Counted from the stretch's first letter, positions 1-8,126 are shown. The stretch: DNA of 14,692 bases from Desulfovibrio sp. UBA2564 (GCA_002340305.1 DDLU01000123.1:1-14692); one strand, 5' to 3'. Program-made: numbers and translations. The notes: a model not told the origin generated them from the sequence alone.

Positions 1-518
1 AGTGAGCCTACTTTTCTGCCGTTCAGGCTGCCGCCGATGGAGTGGCAGCCGTCAGCAGCGAGAAAGAGTCCGTGCTTATCGGCTATTTTGCGCAGGGTTT
101 CGTAGTCGCAGGGCTGACCTGCGTAATCAACGGCAATGATCCCTTTTGTTCTGGGGGTAATTTTTTTCTCCACCTGTGCAGGATCAATGAGCAGGGTCCC
201 GGGATCAACGTCGGCAAAAACCGGGATTGCCTTCATGTATGCCACGCAGTTGGCTGAAGCGGCAAAGGTCATTGGCGGAACGATGACCTCATCGCCTTCT
301 TTTACATCAAATGCATACATTGCGGCGTGCAGTGCGGCAGTACCGCTATTAACGGCTACTCCATGGGCTACACCGGACATGTACGCTACAGCCTGTTCGA
401 ACTCAGCAACCTTGGGGCCGGTGGTCAACCAGCCGGAGGTCAGGGCGTCTGTGACAGCCTTGAGGTCCATTTCGTCTATTGACTGGCGACCGTAAGGAAT
501 GTTTTTGGATGTACCCAT
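1..518 (-). CDS. pseC: PseC-like PLP-dependent sugar aminotransferase (partial, C-terminus outside window)
   Basis: A DegT/DnrJ/EryC1/StrS-family aminotransferase running off the left edge; 172 codons are present. PseC transfers an amino group from glutamate to C4 of the 4-keto sugar made by PseB, the second step of pseudaminic acid synthesis in the cytoplasm. Visible in the sequence: IPYGRQSI near residues 7-14, the GWLTTGPKV segment at 29-37 typical of PseC-like proteins, the PLP-phosphate-binding NSGTAALH at 57-64, YAGQPCDYE at 132-140, and the Asp expected to contact the PLP ring nitrogen at D156. The PLP lysine lies beyond the edge. The ATG at 518 follows the pseB stop by 10 bases with only a weak ribosome site, suggesting coupled translation. 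Directly following pseB is the main argument for PseC over other DegT enzymes. The AADGCHS segment around D156 differs from the more usual EDAAH-type sequence. The specific substrate is inferred. Confidence 0.85.
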   Translation of the reverse strand, partial: MGTSKNIPYGRQSIDEMDLKAVTDALTSGWLTTGPKVAEFEQAVAYMSGVAHGVAVNSGTAALHAAMYAFDVKEGDEVIVPPMTFAASANCVAYMKAIPVFADVDPGTLLIDPAQVEKKITPRTKGIIAVDYAGQPCDYETLRKIADKHGLFLAADGCHSIGGSLNGRKVGS

Positions 519-528
519 CTGCAAATGC

Positions 529-1521
529 CTATTTATCGATTTTCAAGGTTGAAACCATTTTGATTAGACCTTCCTCATTAACCCAGTCAACATTGCTGTC
601 GGAAGTATATTCAAAACCGTCCGCAACCGGGGTGCCGCCGATCATTTCAGCGTGCGTGGCCATGAACTGCGAATCAGGTTTAATTACATAGTATTCATCA
701 AATTCTGCTGTGTTGCGTGCGTCATCGGCCGAAATCATCATTTCGTGCAGCTTTTCGCCGGGACGGATGCCGATGATCTTCTGTTCGCAGTCAGGACCCA
801 TGGCTTTAGCAAGGTCGGTTATTTTCATGCTCGGGATTTTCTGGACGAAAATTTCTCCGCCGACCATCTTTTCAAAGCCGTCCAGAACAAATTGAACAGC
901 GTCTTCAAGAGTAGTCCAGAATCTGGTCATGCGCGGGTCGGTTATAGTCAGGGTGCCTGTCTCTTTTTGCTTTTGGAAGAGGGGGATAACACTACCTCGG
1001 CTACCTACAACATTACCGTAGCGTACAACGCCGAATTTGGTGTCTCCAGAAGCAGCGTAAAGGTTGCCGGCTACAAAAAGTTTGTCGGAGCAGAGCTTGG
1101 TGGCACCATAGAGGTTTACCGGGCTGACCGCTTTATCGGTACTCAGTGCGATTACTTTTTTTACACCCACATCAATACAGGTGTTGATGAGGTTCTGAGC
1201 ACCGATGATATTGGTTTTGATTGCTTCAAATGGGTTGTATTCGGAAGCGGGAACCTGTTTCATAGCTGCGGCGTGGATAACATAATCAACACCTCGCAGG
1301 GCGCGGTAGAGTCTTTCCTTATCGCGAACGTCACCGATGAAGTAACGCATGCAGTGGAATTCTGTGTCGGAGAATTTACGTGACATTTCATACTGTTTGA
1401 ATTCATCACGGCTATATATGATCAATCTCTGGGGGGTGTATTTCTCAAGGATCATTTTTACGCACTTATGACCGAAAGAACCTGTTCCGCCAGTGATCAG
1501 AATACTTTTTCCATTAAACAT
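529..1521 (-). CDS. pseB: UDP-GlcNAc 4,6-dehydratase (inverting), PseB
   Basis: A short-chain dehydrogenase/reductase of 330 residues that removes water from UDP-GlcNAc and inverts C5, the first step of pseudaminic acid synthesis. The NAD(P)-binding glycine motif GGTGSFG is at residues 11-17. The active-site segment STDKA (127-131) is followed by Y138 and K142, the Tyr-x3-Lys pair kept in soluble PseB/FlaA1 enzymes. MKQVPASEYNPFEA (87-100) is also typical. There is no membrane segment, and the length fits the family. The start ATG at 1521 has a clear AGGAG ribosome site 6 bases upstream (1528-1532) and follows the ABC transporter gene by 12 bases, so it is part of the same operon. The contrast with the membrane-bound PglF homologue at 9955-11826, which has Met in place of this Tyr, supports separate roles. 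Function is well supported by sequence; the final sugar depends on genes outside the window. Confidence 0.93.
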   Translation of the reverse strand: MFNGKSILITGGTGSFGHKCVKMILEKYTPQRLIIYSRDEFKQYEMSRKFSDTEFHCMRYFIGDVRDKERLYRALRGVDYVIHAAAMKQVPASEYNPFEAIKTNIIGAQNLINTCIDVGVKKVIALSTDKAVSPVNLYGATKLCSDKLFVAGNLYAASGDTKFGVVRYGNVVGSRGSVIPLFQKQKETGTLTITDPRMTRFWTTLEDAVQFVLDGFEKMVGGEIFVQKIPSMKITDLAKAMGPDCEQKIIGIRPGEKLHEMMISADDARNTAEFDEYYVIKPDSQFMATHAEMIGGTPVADGFEYTSDSNVDWVNEEGLIKMVSTLKIDK

Positions 1522-1533
1522 TATATTCTCCTA

Positions 1534-3243
1534 TTAACCCTTGAGGGTTGATTTATCTTCAATAAGGCGAATGCCTTTGTCTTCAATTCTGTATATTTTG
1601 TCGCACTGCTCAATTGTTGAGAGACGGTGTGCGATGATAATTAATGTCTTGCCTTCGCTGACTTTGAAAATGTGGTCCATGATTCTTTTTTCGGTCTGGC
1701 TGTCCAGAGCAGAGGTTGCTTCATCAAGAACCAGCAGATCAGGGTTTCCGTAGATGGCCCTGGCGATGGCAATACGTTGTTTTTGCCCACCTGATAATTG
1801 TGACCCGTCTTCTCCTACCGGGGTATTGACCCCTTCGTTCTGTTCGAGAAACGGGGTGAGTTCGGCTTTGTCGAGTGCTTCTTTGAGCCGCTTTTCTTCT
1901 TTTTTGCGGCCGAAGGTCACATTTTCAGCAACAGTGGAGTCAAAAAGATATATTGATTGCGGAATGTAGCCGATTTTTTCACGCCATGAGAGCATGTTTT
2001 TTTCTGTCAGCCTGTTGTTATCCACATCAATATTGCCGGAGAAAGAGGTGTACATTCCGATTATAATGTCTGCAAGTGTACTTTTTCCTGCTCCGCTCTC
2101 TCCAATTAAGGCGATCTTTTCACCTTTTTTAATTTCCATGTTGATATTTTTCAGGATCAAGTCTTCAGTATACCCGAAATCCATGTTGCGGATATTGATC
2201 TGCTCATTAAAATTGAGAGGGGCATTGCCGAGTTTATGGGTGGCTATGTTGAGATCGTCATGAAGCAGCTCAATACTTTTAGTATAGTAGAGCATGTTGT
2301 TGTAGCTGCTAAGAATACGGTTGACAGAGGGCAGCATACGGTACATTGCCAAGGCGAACAGAGATACAACCGGGATGATGGCAGCAACATTCTGGCCTTG
2401 CATAAGGGCGTAAATAAGTGCAGCGATAAGCAGGGAGAACCCGATGCTTTCAAGCGAAAGTCTCGGCACTGTGTTGTAGGTGTTGTTCATGACCATGGCG
2501 TTGACATATCCCTGCCCGGACTTGTGCAGGGCTTTGACGGCAGTTTCCTCGCCAGCCATGAGCTTGATGAATTTCAGGTTGTTTAGGGTTTCGCTGATTG
2601 TACGGTAATAAACTTCCTGAAAATGGTTACGCTTAAGCCCTTCTTTTTTGATCAACCGTGAAATCACTTTGACCAGTAACAAGACCATCAGGCCCAGAAA
2701 GCCGGTAAGGATGAGCGTTACTTTCCAGTTTACCACCAGCAAGGCTGTATAAAGAAAAGAAGAAACAAACAGCTCGGAAATCAGCAACAGCAGCGAATAA
2801 AAGAACATGGCTGCATTGGTTGTCTCGGTAATCAGTTTTTTGGACAGATCGGAACTGTTTCGCGTTGTCATATCCTGATACTTGATATGGACATAATTGG
2901 AGAATATCTTTGTAGCCAGCGAAAGAAAAATACCTTGCGAATACCGCTGGATAAAATACATGTAGCAGAGGTTGAATATCCCTCTGGAAAGATAGAATCC
3001 AACGAGTACGAAGCCGAAAGCGACCACAAAAGCCTGCATATCACTGAAGCCGAAAAGGTTGTAGGCAAACTGGTAGTACTTATTGTCTGTGACTAGCGAA
3101 AAATCACTGGCAACAGAAATAAATGGCAGTATGGCTGAAATGCCTACAGTCTCAATACCTGAGATAAGAATGGACAAAACAACCAACCCGAAAATGCTTC
3201 TTTTCTGGGCCGGGTTTAAAAGTCCTTTGATCTTTTTGATCAT
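1534..3243 (-). CDS. pglK: PglK-like ABC transporter, probable lipid-linked oligosaccharide flippase
   Basis: A 569-residue half-transporter with a fused membrane and ATPase domain; such proteins work as homodimers in the inner membrane. Residues 1-320 hold hydrophobic segments near 17-40, 70-90, 150-190 and 270-300. The ATPase half has Walker A GESGAGKST at 381-389, Q-loop Gln at 429, signature LSGGQ at 483-487, Walker B LLVLDE at 503-508 with catalytic Glu 508, and H-loop His at 539, so it should hydrolyse ATP. Length and the N-terminal LLNPAQKR segment resemble C. jejuni PglK, which flips undecaprenyl-diphosphate oligosaccharide to the periplasm. The gene follows a sugar epimerase, as pglK follows gne in C. 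jejuni. MsbA-type lipid A export is the main alternative. The ATG at 3243 lies 21 bases after the epimerase stop, with a GGAAAGG element rather far upstream. It ends in TAA followed at once by TAG. Confidence 0.85.
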   Translation of the reverse strand: MIKKIKGLLNPAQKRSIFGLVVLSILISGIETVGISAILPFISVASDFSLVTDNKYYQFAYNLFGFSDMQAFVVAFGFVLVGFYLSRGIFNLCYMYFIQRYSQGIFLSLATKIFSNYVHIKYQDMTTRNSSDLSKKLITETTNAAMFFYSLLLLISELFVSSFLYTALLVVNWKVTLILTGFLGLMVLLLVKVISRLIKKEGLKRNHFQEVYYRTISETLNNLKFIKLMAGEETAVKALHKSGQGYVNAMVMNNTYNTVPRLSLESIGFSLLIAALIYALMQGQNVAAIIPVVSLFALAMYRMLPSVNRILSSYNNMLYYTKSIELLHDDLNIATHKLGNAPLNFNEQINIRNMDFGYTEDLILKNINMEIKKGEKIALIGESGAGKSTLADIIIGMYTSFSGNIDVDNNRLTEKNMLSWREKIGYIPQSIYLFDSTVAENVTFGRKKEEKRLKEALDKAELTPFLEQNEGVNTPVGEDGSQLSGGQKQRIAIARAIYGNPDLLVLDEATSALDSQTEKRIMDHIFKVSEGKTLIIIAHRLSTIEQCDKIYRIEDKGIRLIEDKSTLKG

Positions 3244-3264
3244 GATAATGATTAAAACCTTTCC

Positions 3265-4224
3265 TTAATCTTCAATCTCATAGTCATTCATGTACCAATC
3301 CACAGTAGTCTTTAGACCAATTTCAAGAGGTACTTCCGGTTCATAGCCAAGCATTTTCCATGATTTTGAAATGTCGGAAAGACGGTCTTTTACCGCATCC
3401 CAGTTACGTCTTTCCTTGAATACGATCTCGGAAGATGAACCGGTGTATTCAAGGATCATTTTAGCAAGATCAATGATCTTGGTCGGTTTTCCGGTTCCGC
3501 CATTGAAAATGTCACCGTCTTTCACTTCGGAGAGCGCGGCGAGGGTCAGCAACTGGGCAGTGTTGCCCACGAAGGTGAAATCACGGGTTTCAGTGCCGTC
3601 TCCGGTGATGAAAAGCGGTTCTCCCTTGATGGCCCGGACAATAAAGTTCGGGATTACATTACGGTACGCACCGTGCGGTTCATAAGGACCGTAGGTGTTG
3701 AAAACCCTGATGGAAACCGCCGGAATTTCAAACATGGAAGCGTAGTACTTCACGTAAAGTTCCGCAGTATATTTGTTGATGGCATACGGGGTTTCGTGGG
3801 GGTAAATGTAGTCTTTCTCGTTCATCATGGCGGCGTTGCCGTAAACGCATGAAGAAGAAGTATAGATGAATTTCTTAAGCTCTTTATTTTCTTTAGAGAT
3901 TTCAAGCAGGTTCATGGTGCCGATGATGTTGGCTTGCACATCCTTGAAAGGATGGTCTACGGAGTTCTGGTTGGCGAAATGAGCTGCAAGATGGAAAACA
4001 TAGTTCGGCTTGAAGGCATGCATTTGTTCGCGGTAGGAATCGATCCGGCCGATATCGGCTTTGATAAAAGTGATCCGGTCATCTTCAGGAAGATAATTTT
4101 TATATCCGGAGGACAGGTCATCAAGGACCATCACCGATCCGGCCCCGGCTTTAAGCAGTCTTTCGATAAGGTTCAGTCCGATGGCACCAGCACCGCCGGT
4201 TACAAGTACTTTGGCATTATTCAT
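3265..4224 (-). CDS. NAD-dependent sugar epimerase/dehydratase (extended SDR, GalE/Gne-like)
   Basis: A 319-residue extended short-chain dehydrogenase/reductase acting on a nucleotide sugar in the cytoplasm. The NAD-binding motif TGGAGAIG is at residues 9-16, and an Asp pair after strand 2 (VLDDLSSG, 33-40) suits NAD. The catalytic set is a Ser cluster at 123-125 with Y147 and K151 (YAINK). FNTYGPYEPHG and the FITGDGTETRDF segment are typical of UDP-glucose/UDP-GlcNAc 4-epimerase-like and UDP-glucuronate decarboxylase-like families, so the substrate cannot be fixed by reading alone. It sits between a glycosyltransferase and the PglK-like flippase, the position that gne (UDP-GlcNAc/GalNAc 4-epimerase) holds relative to pglK in C. 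jejuni; this favours a role in making the hexose or HexNAc used by the neighbouring transferases. The start overlaps the upstream stop by 8 bases (4217-4224), implying translational coupling. Confidence 0.85.
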   Translation of the reverse strand: MNNAKVLVTGGAGAIGLNLIERLLKAGAGSVMVLDDLSSGYKNYLPEDDRITFIKADIGRIDSYREQMHAFKPNYVFHLAAHFANQNSVDHPFKDVQANIIGTMNLLEISKENKELKKFIYTSSSCVYGNAAMMNEKDYIYPHETPYAINKYTAELYVKYYASMFEIPAVSIRVFNTYGPYEPHGAYRNVIPNFIVRAIKGEPLFITGDGTETRDFTFVGNTAQLLTLAALSEVKDGDIFNGGTGKPTKIIDLAKMILEYTGSSSEIVFKERRNWDAVKDRLSDISKSWKMLGYEPEVPLEIGLKTTVDWYMNDYEIED

Positions 4225-5395
4225 TAAAAAGCGCCTCGTGAATGTTTTCGTAGCTATAGTTCATGTTGTAGTAGCCTTTTCCTTCTTTACGCAGTTCTGT
4301 CAGATCTGTTGAATCCAGTCTGCGCACGAGTGCGGCAATGGAAGGGACATCGGCGCTGTCAGCGACCAATAGTTCCTTCTGGATATCGCGCACGATCTGG
4401 GTGGTTGTAGATGAGAGAGGACTCAGAGCTACCACCGGTTTGCCCGCACCGATGTAGTCGGCGAGCTTGGAAGGAAAGAACGGGGAATCCTTAAGCGGGG
4501 CATCGATGACCAGCAGGATGTCCGCTTCTGAGAGGACTTCAATAGAGTCCAGATAAGGAACAGGATCAAAGAATTTAATCAGTTCCGGGCATCTTTTTTC
4601 TGCCAGCTGACGTTCTTCTTCTTTCATCCGTCCGTAGAAGTGAAATTCGAGGTTTTGTGGTTGTACCTTGTGTACCGCTTCAATGAGCGGTCCGGCAGAG
4701 CGCAGACCGTAAATATTTCCGGTATGGGCTATGACTTTTTTAGCAGGCTCAGTCTGTCTGCGGGTGTATAAATCGGGGTCAAATACATGAGGCAGAACCT
4801 TGATCTTGCTTTCGTTCGCAGCAAGTCCTTTAACGAAAAGGTCTTTGGTCTTTTCAGAGGTAACTGTAATTGCGTCTGCGCGCGCGATAACGGCCTTTTC
4901 ATACATCTTGTTGATCTTGCGTTGGAGCTCTGTGCGATACTTGAGGTACGGGTTCAGAGTCCAGGGATCTGAAAAATGAGCGGTCCAGTGCAGATTGCGA
5001 TCAGTTTCCTTAACCGCCAGTCCAGCCAAATGGTTCACCTGCGGAGTGGAGTGAGTGTAGAGAGCATCAATCTGAAATTCTTTGATCAGCTTGATCGCCG
5101 CTTTTGCTGCGGGAAATTTCCACCAGAATTTACGGTCGGTGATTTCCAGTCCACCGCAGAGATAGTGCAGCCATTTTTCTCCGGGAAGTCTGTTCACCCG
5201 ATGAATGGTCAGGTTCTCATGATCCCGGCGCAGTTTCTGGTCCAGAAATTCAAAGTCAGGATTTTCACAGCAGGTCAAAACATGTACCCGGTGCCCGTTT
5301 TGGGCAAGAGTCAATGCGCGACGCTGAACCTGAATGGATTCCGGCGAGAGGATCGGTGGAAAATCATATGTGATGAACAGGATGGATTTTTTCAT
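4217..5395 (-). CDS. Glycosyltransferase, GT4-type (GT-B fold)
   Basis: A 392-residue GT-B glycosyltransferase. The N-terminal half starts MKKSILFITYDFPP, with SPESIQVQRRALTLA after it, the pattern of Glyco_transf_4-type acceptor domains. The C-terminal half contains HTGNIYGLRSAG (first strand of the donor domain) and, in place of a textbook EX7E motif, a PFFPSKLADYIGAGKPV segment of the kind found in WcaI/WbuB-like members. Donor and acceptor are unknown. I chose the ATG at 5395 rather than the longer reading frame back to 5455: the extra residues are not protein-like for this family and would overlap the preceding gene, whereas MKKSILF begins exactly at the first beta strand, 2 bases after the upstream stop. 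Its 3' end overlaps the epimerase start by 8 bases. Probably adds a middle or terminal sugar to the lipid-linked glycan. Confidence 0.88.
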   Translation of the reverse strand: MKKSILFITYDFPPILSPESIQVQRRALTLAQNGHRVHVLTCCENPDFEFLDQKLRRDHENLTIHRVNRLPGEKWLHYLCGGLEITDRKFWWKFPAAKAAIKLIKEFQIDALYTHSTPQVNHLAGLAVKETDRNLHWTAHFSDPWTLNPYLKYRTELQRKINKMYEKAVIARADAITVTSEKTKDLFVKGLAANESKIKVLPHVFDPDLYTRRQTEPAKKVIAHTGNIYGLRSAGPLIEAVHKVQPQNLEFHFYGRMKEEERQLAEKRCPELIKFFDPVPYLDSIEVLSEADILLVIDAPLKDSPFFPSKLADYIGAGKPVVALSPLSSTTTQIVRDIQKELLVADSADVPSIAALVRRLDSTDLTELRKEGKGYYNMNYSYENIHEALFNE

Positions 5396-5397
5396 CG

Positions 5398-6537
5398 TTA
5401 AATAAGCTCCCTGTGGATGTCTGCGAATATCTTTTCTGCATGGTCTGGAGACCAATGTCCATCCGCATAGTCAGCAGCTCTCATGCCGAATTCTTCGCGG
5501 TTACCCTTATTTAAGAAAAATTGAATCCCATCACGGTATCCAGCGGGGGAGTCTTCGACCATTTTGGCAATGTTATTCTCAAATTCAGGAACAGGCGTTC
5601 CCCTACGCGAATTAAACAGAATGGGCAATCCGCATAGCGAGGACTCCAGTACAGTCTTTGGGAATTCGCTATACTGGGAGTGTCCGGCGAACAGGTCATA
5701 TTCATGCATAGTCCGGCAAAGCTCGTCATTTGGCATTGTCGGGATGAAGCGGATCTTGCTGCCCAGCTTGAGTTCTTCGACCAGCTCCGCAAGTTCCTGT
5801 TCTTTAGAGCCGCTGCCTACAACAGTCAGTTCAGCTTCAATATTTTGAAGGGCACGAATGATATTCTCGGGATTTTTGGCAGGGATAACTCGGCCTACGT
5901 AGAGAATTTTCAAAAAGCCCGGCGTGTCGTATGTGTTTTTACGGGTAATCTTATCGGGATTGATTACGTTGTAAGCCACAAAAGGATCAGCTGCCCCGTT
6001 TTTTTGTGCGTAATCCATAATAGAGCCATACACACAACTGACTTTATCCGCATTTTTGAGAGTGTGTTTTTCAACAGCCTTTGAAAGTGCGTAAAAGACC
6101 TTTGTTTTGAAATCAACTTCAGGATTGGCTCTAGTCTGGTCCGGCTGGGTGTGCAGGGAAACAAAGAGGGGAATGTTCAATTCTTCCTTGATTCTTGCGC
6201 CTGCATAGCCGTTGATGAAATTTCCGTAGCAGCGGATCAGATCCGGTTTAATTTCTTTGGCAAGGGATACAGCCTGATCGGCCCAGCCGCGTAGCAGGAA
6301 TGGTCGCCAAATAGTTTTGGCCAGCAATCCCATACCGGAGGGCAGGTTATGCAGAGTCAGTTCAGCATTACCAACGGTACGCTGGAGTGCTGCCTTGTCC
6401 GGTCGGTCATCATTGGTCATCAGGATATGGACATCACTAAAGACCCCGCCGGGATTGTAATAGCGGTCAATCAGTTCGCCTTTCTCAATGATATGAGAAA
6501 GGCGATCTGTAATGATGACAAGAAGAGTTTTAGACAT
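5398..6537 (-). CDS. Glycosyltransferase, GT4 family
   Basis: A 379-residue GT-B glycosyltransferase of the Glycos_transf_1 type. The donor domain begins with ILYVGRVIPAKNPE near residues 211-224, giving the usual Gly-Arg and Lys contacts to the nucleotide diphosphate. VVGSGSKEQELAELV (239-253) follows, then YSEFPKTVLESS at 289-300 and CGLPILF. In the standard EX7E motif the first Glu would align with S290, while a Glu sits one place later (E291) and the second is E298; see findings. The N-terminal RYYNPGGVFSDVHILMTNDDRP segment (25-46) is characteristic of its subfamily. Sugar specificity is unknown. The start is uncertain: ATG at 6537 is preferred, but an in-frame GTG at 6552 overlapping the upstream stop would add five residues; neither has a strong ribosome site. 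The gene is 7 bases after the WbpB-WbpD fusion and 2 bases before the next glycosyltransferase. Confidence 0.88.
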   Translation of the reverse strand: MSKTLLVIITDRLSHIIEKGELIDRYYNPGGVFSDVHILMTNDDRPDKAALQRTVGNAELTLHNLPSGMGLLAKTIWRPFLLRGWADQAVSLAKEIKPDLIRCYGNFINGYAGARIKEELNIPLFVSLHTQPDQTRANPEVDFKTKVFYALSKAVEKHTLKNADKVSCVYGSIMDYAQKNGAADPFVAYNVINPDKITRKNTYDTPGFLKILYVGRVIPAKNPENIIRALQNIEAELTVVGSGSKEQELAELVEELKLGSKIRFIPTMPNDELCRTMHEYDLFAGHSQYSEFPKTVLESSLCGLPILFNSRRGTPVPEFENNIAKMVEDSPAGYRDGIQFFLNKGNREEFGMRAADYADGHWSPDHAEKIFADIHRELI

Positions 6538-6544
6538 ATGGTGT

Positions 6545-8113
6545 TTATTCACAAAGCGTTATGATCTCTTTGTCGTTCTTTTCATATTTCTTATAACAAC
6601 TGATGCATTCAAGAGATTGAGGTAGAATTTCTCCGCATTGGCAGACCCACCCAGTCCTTTTTGCCGGAGTGCCGACCATGAGTGCGTAATCGGGGACATC
6701 TTTGGTTACCACAGCTCCAGCACCGATCAGAGCGTACTTACCGATGGTGTTGCCGCAGACGATGGTGCTGTTTGCACCAAGGGTGGCACCCTTTTTGATC
6801 AGGGTTTCACGCACTTCATTCATGCGATTCACATGTGCACGGGGGTTGAATACGTTGGTGAAAACCATGGAAGGTCCGCAGAATACGTCGTCTTCAAGGG
6901 TAACGCCCTTGTAGACGGAAACGTTGTTCTGGATTTTGCAGCTGTTGCCGATGGTTACATCCGGGCCGGCAACAACGTTCTGACCAAGGTTGCAGTTTTC
7001 ACCGATAGTGGTGTTCTTCATCACATGGGAGAAGTGCCAGATCTTGGTCCCAGCGCCGATAGCCACATCGGCATCAACAACAGCGGTCTCATGGACCTGT
7101 GCGGAAGCGGTTTCAGTTTCGGTATTCAGCAGAACTTCGCAGCCCTTCTTATTCATGGATTCCTGCGCCGCGTTGAGGACCTTAAGTACTCTCAATCCTT
7201 CCTCAGCATCGGTTCGGGGCAGAACACTGGACTCAATGCAATCAAGGAAGTGCTTGCATTCTCGAAACAGGGGTTCATCCTGAATAACTTTAACGCGTTC
7301 AGCGTCAGCTTTGTTGGGTACAGGAATATTATTTTCCCATTCCACTTTGTGTGGGTACACCAGCAGTTTGTCTTCCCAGACTTGAGTATCGTCGAAGACC
7401 GCCATTTTTTTATCGCCCACAACGACCAGCTTCTGTTCTTTGAAGGGATGCAGCCATGAAACGAATATATGTGCCTTGGTTCCGCTTGGGAATTCAAGGT
7501 GCGTTGTTGTGACGTCCGCAATATGCCGGTGCAGGTAATTGCCTCCGGTTGCAATGACTTTTTCCGGCTTTTCTCCAGTAAGGGAGAGGATCATGGAAAT
7601 GTCGTGCGGTGCGAACGACCAGAGGATGTTTTCTTCCCGGCGAATTTTCCCGAGGTTAAGTCTGTTGGAGTAAATGTAGTTTATGCGTCCCAGTTCTCCT
7701 GTCTCGACCATTTTTTTCAGCTCGACGAAGATAGGGTGGTATTGCAGAAGATGACCGACCATAAGGATAAGTTTTCTATCTTTGGCCAGACTTATAAGTT
7801 CTTCTGCTTCACCTTCATTAAGGACCAGAGGCTTTTCTACATAAACATGTTTACCTGCCAGCAGAGCTTCCTTGGCAAGGTTGAAGTGGGTTTCTGCCGG
7901 AGTGGCAATAATGATTCCGTCAATGAATTTTTTTGAAAGAACTTCCGAGTACGACAACGCTGTCTCCACTTCCGGGTATTGTTCCTTGAAGCGGGCTAAT
8001 GTCTCTTCGTTGGTGTCGCAGATCATTTTCAGCGCACCTATACGGTCATAATTGCGGACCAGGTTTTTGCCCCAGTATCCGGAACCTATTACAGCAACCT
8101 TGAGTTCGCTCAT
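6545..8113 (-). CDS. wbpB-wbpD: Fused WbpB-type sugar dehydrogenase and WbpD-type N-acetyltransferase
   Basis: A 522-residue two-domain enzyme. Residues 1 to about 325 are a Gfo/Idh/MocA oxidoreductase: NAD-binding GSGYWG at 10-15, EKP at 93-95, and the H170-D171 pair in WSFAPHD, as in WbpB/WlbA, which oxidises C3 of UDP-GlcNAcA. Residues about 340-488 form a left-handed parallel beta-helix built from hexapeptide repeats (AIGAGT, TIGENC, TIGNSC, TLGANS, TIGKYA), as in WbpD/WlbB, which acetylates the 3-amino group. The intervening amination would be done by the WbpE-like enzyme encoded just upstream. The product would be UDP-2,3-diacetamido-2,3-dideoxy-glucuronic acid. After the helix comes a short tail with C491, C493, C503 and C506, which could bind zinc. 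WbpB and WbpD are separate in Pseudomonas aeruginosa. The ATG at 8113 has an AGGGGG ribosome site. The needed UDP-GlcNAc 6-dehydrogenase (WbpA) is not in the window. Confidence 0.93.
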   Translation of the reverse strand: MSELKVAVIGSGYWGKNLVRNYDRIGALKMICDTNEETLARFKEQYPEVETALSYSEVLSKKFIDGIIIATPAETHFNLAKEALLAGKHVYVEKPLVLNEGEAEELISLAKDRKLILMVGHLLQYHPIFVELKKMVETGELGRINYIYSNRLNLGKIRREENILWSFAPHDISMILSLTGEKPEKVIATGGNYLHRHIADVTTTHLEFPSGTKAHIFVSWLHPFKEQKLVVVGDKKMAVFDDTQVWEDKLLVYPHKVEWENNIPVPNKADAERVKVIQDEPLFRECKHFLDCIESSVLPRTDAEEGLRVLKVLNAAQESMNKKGCEVLLNTETETASAQVHETAVVDADVAIGAGTKIWHFSHVMKNTTIGENCNLGQNVVAGPDVTIGNSCKIQNNVSVYKGVTLEDDVFCGPSMVFTNVFNPRAHVNRMNEVRETLIKKGATLGANSTIVCGNTIGKYALIGAGAVVTKDVPDYALMVGTPAKRTGWVCQCGEILPQSLECISCYKKYEKNDKEIITLCE

Positions 8114-8126
8114 GGGATTCCCCCTT

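Noticed and set aside
1536..1549. Short palindrome AACCCT-TG-AGGGTT at the end of the ABC transporter gene, considered as a terminator
   Set aside because: The stem is about five base pairs with no T-run after it, and pseB starts 15 bases further on with a strong ribosome site.
5396..5455. A 20-residue N-terminal extension of the 4217-5395 glycosyltransferase
   Set aside because: It overlaps the end of the preceding glycosyltransferase, and the conserved first beta strand starts at the ATG at 5395.
6638..7459. Long plus-strand open frame of 273 codons opposite the WbpB-WbpD fusion, and similar ones at 652-1383 and 8595-9353
   Set aside because: Each lies antisense to a gene with clear family motifs, has no recognisable domain and low-complexity, Cys/Phe/His-rich content typical of shadow frames.
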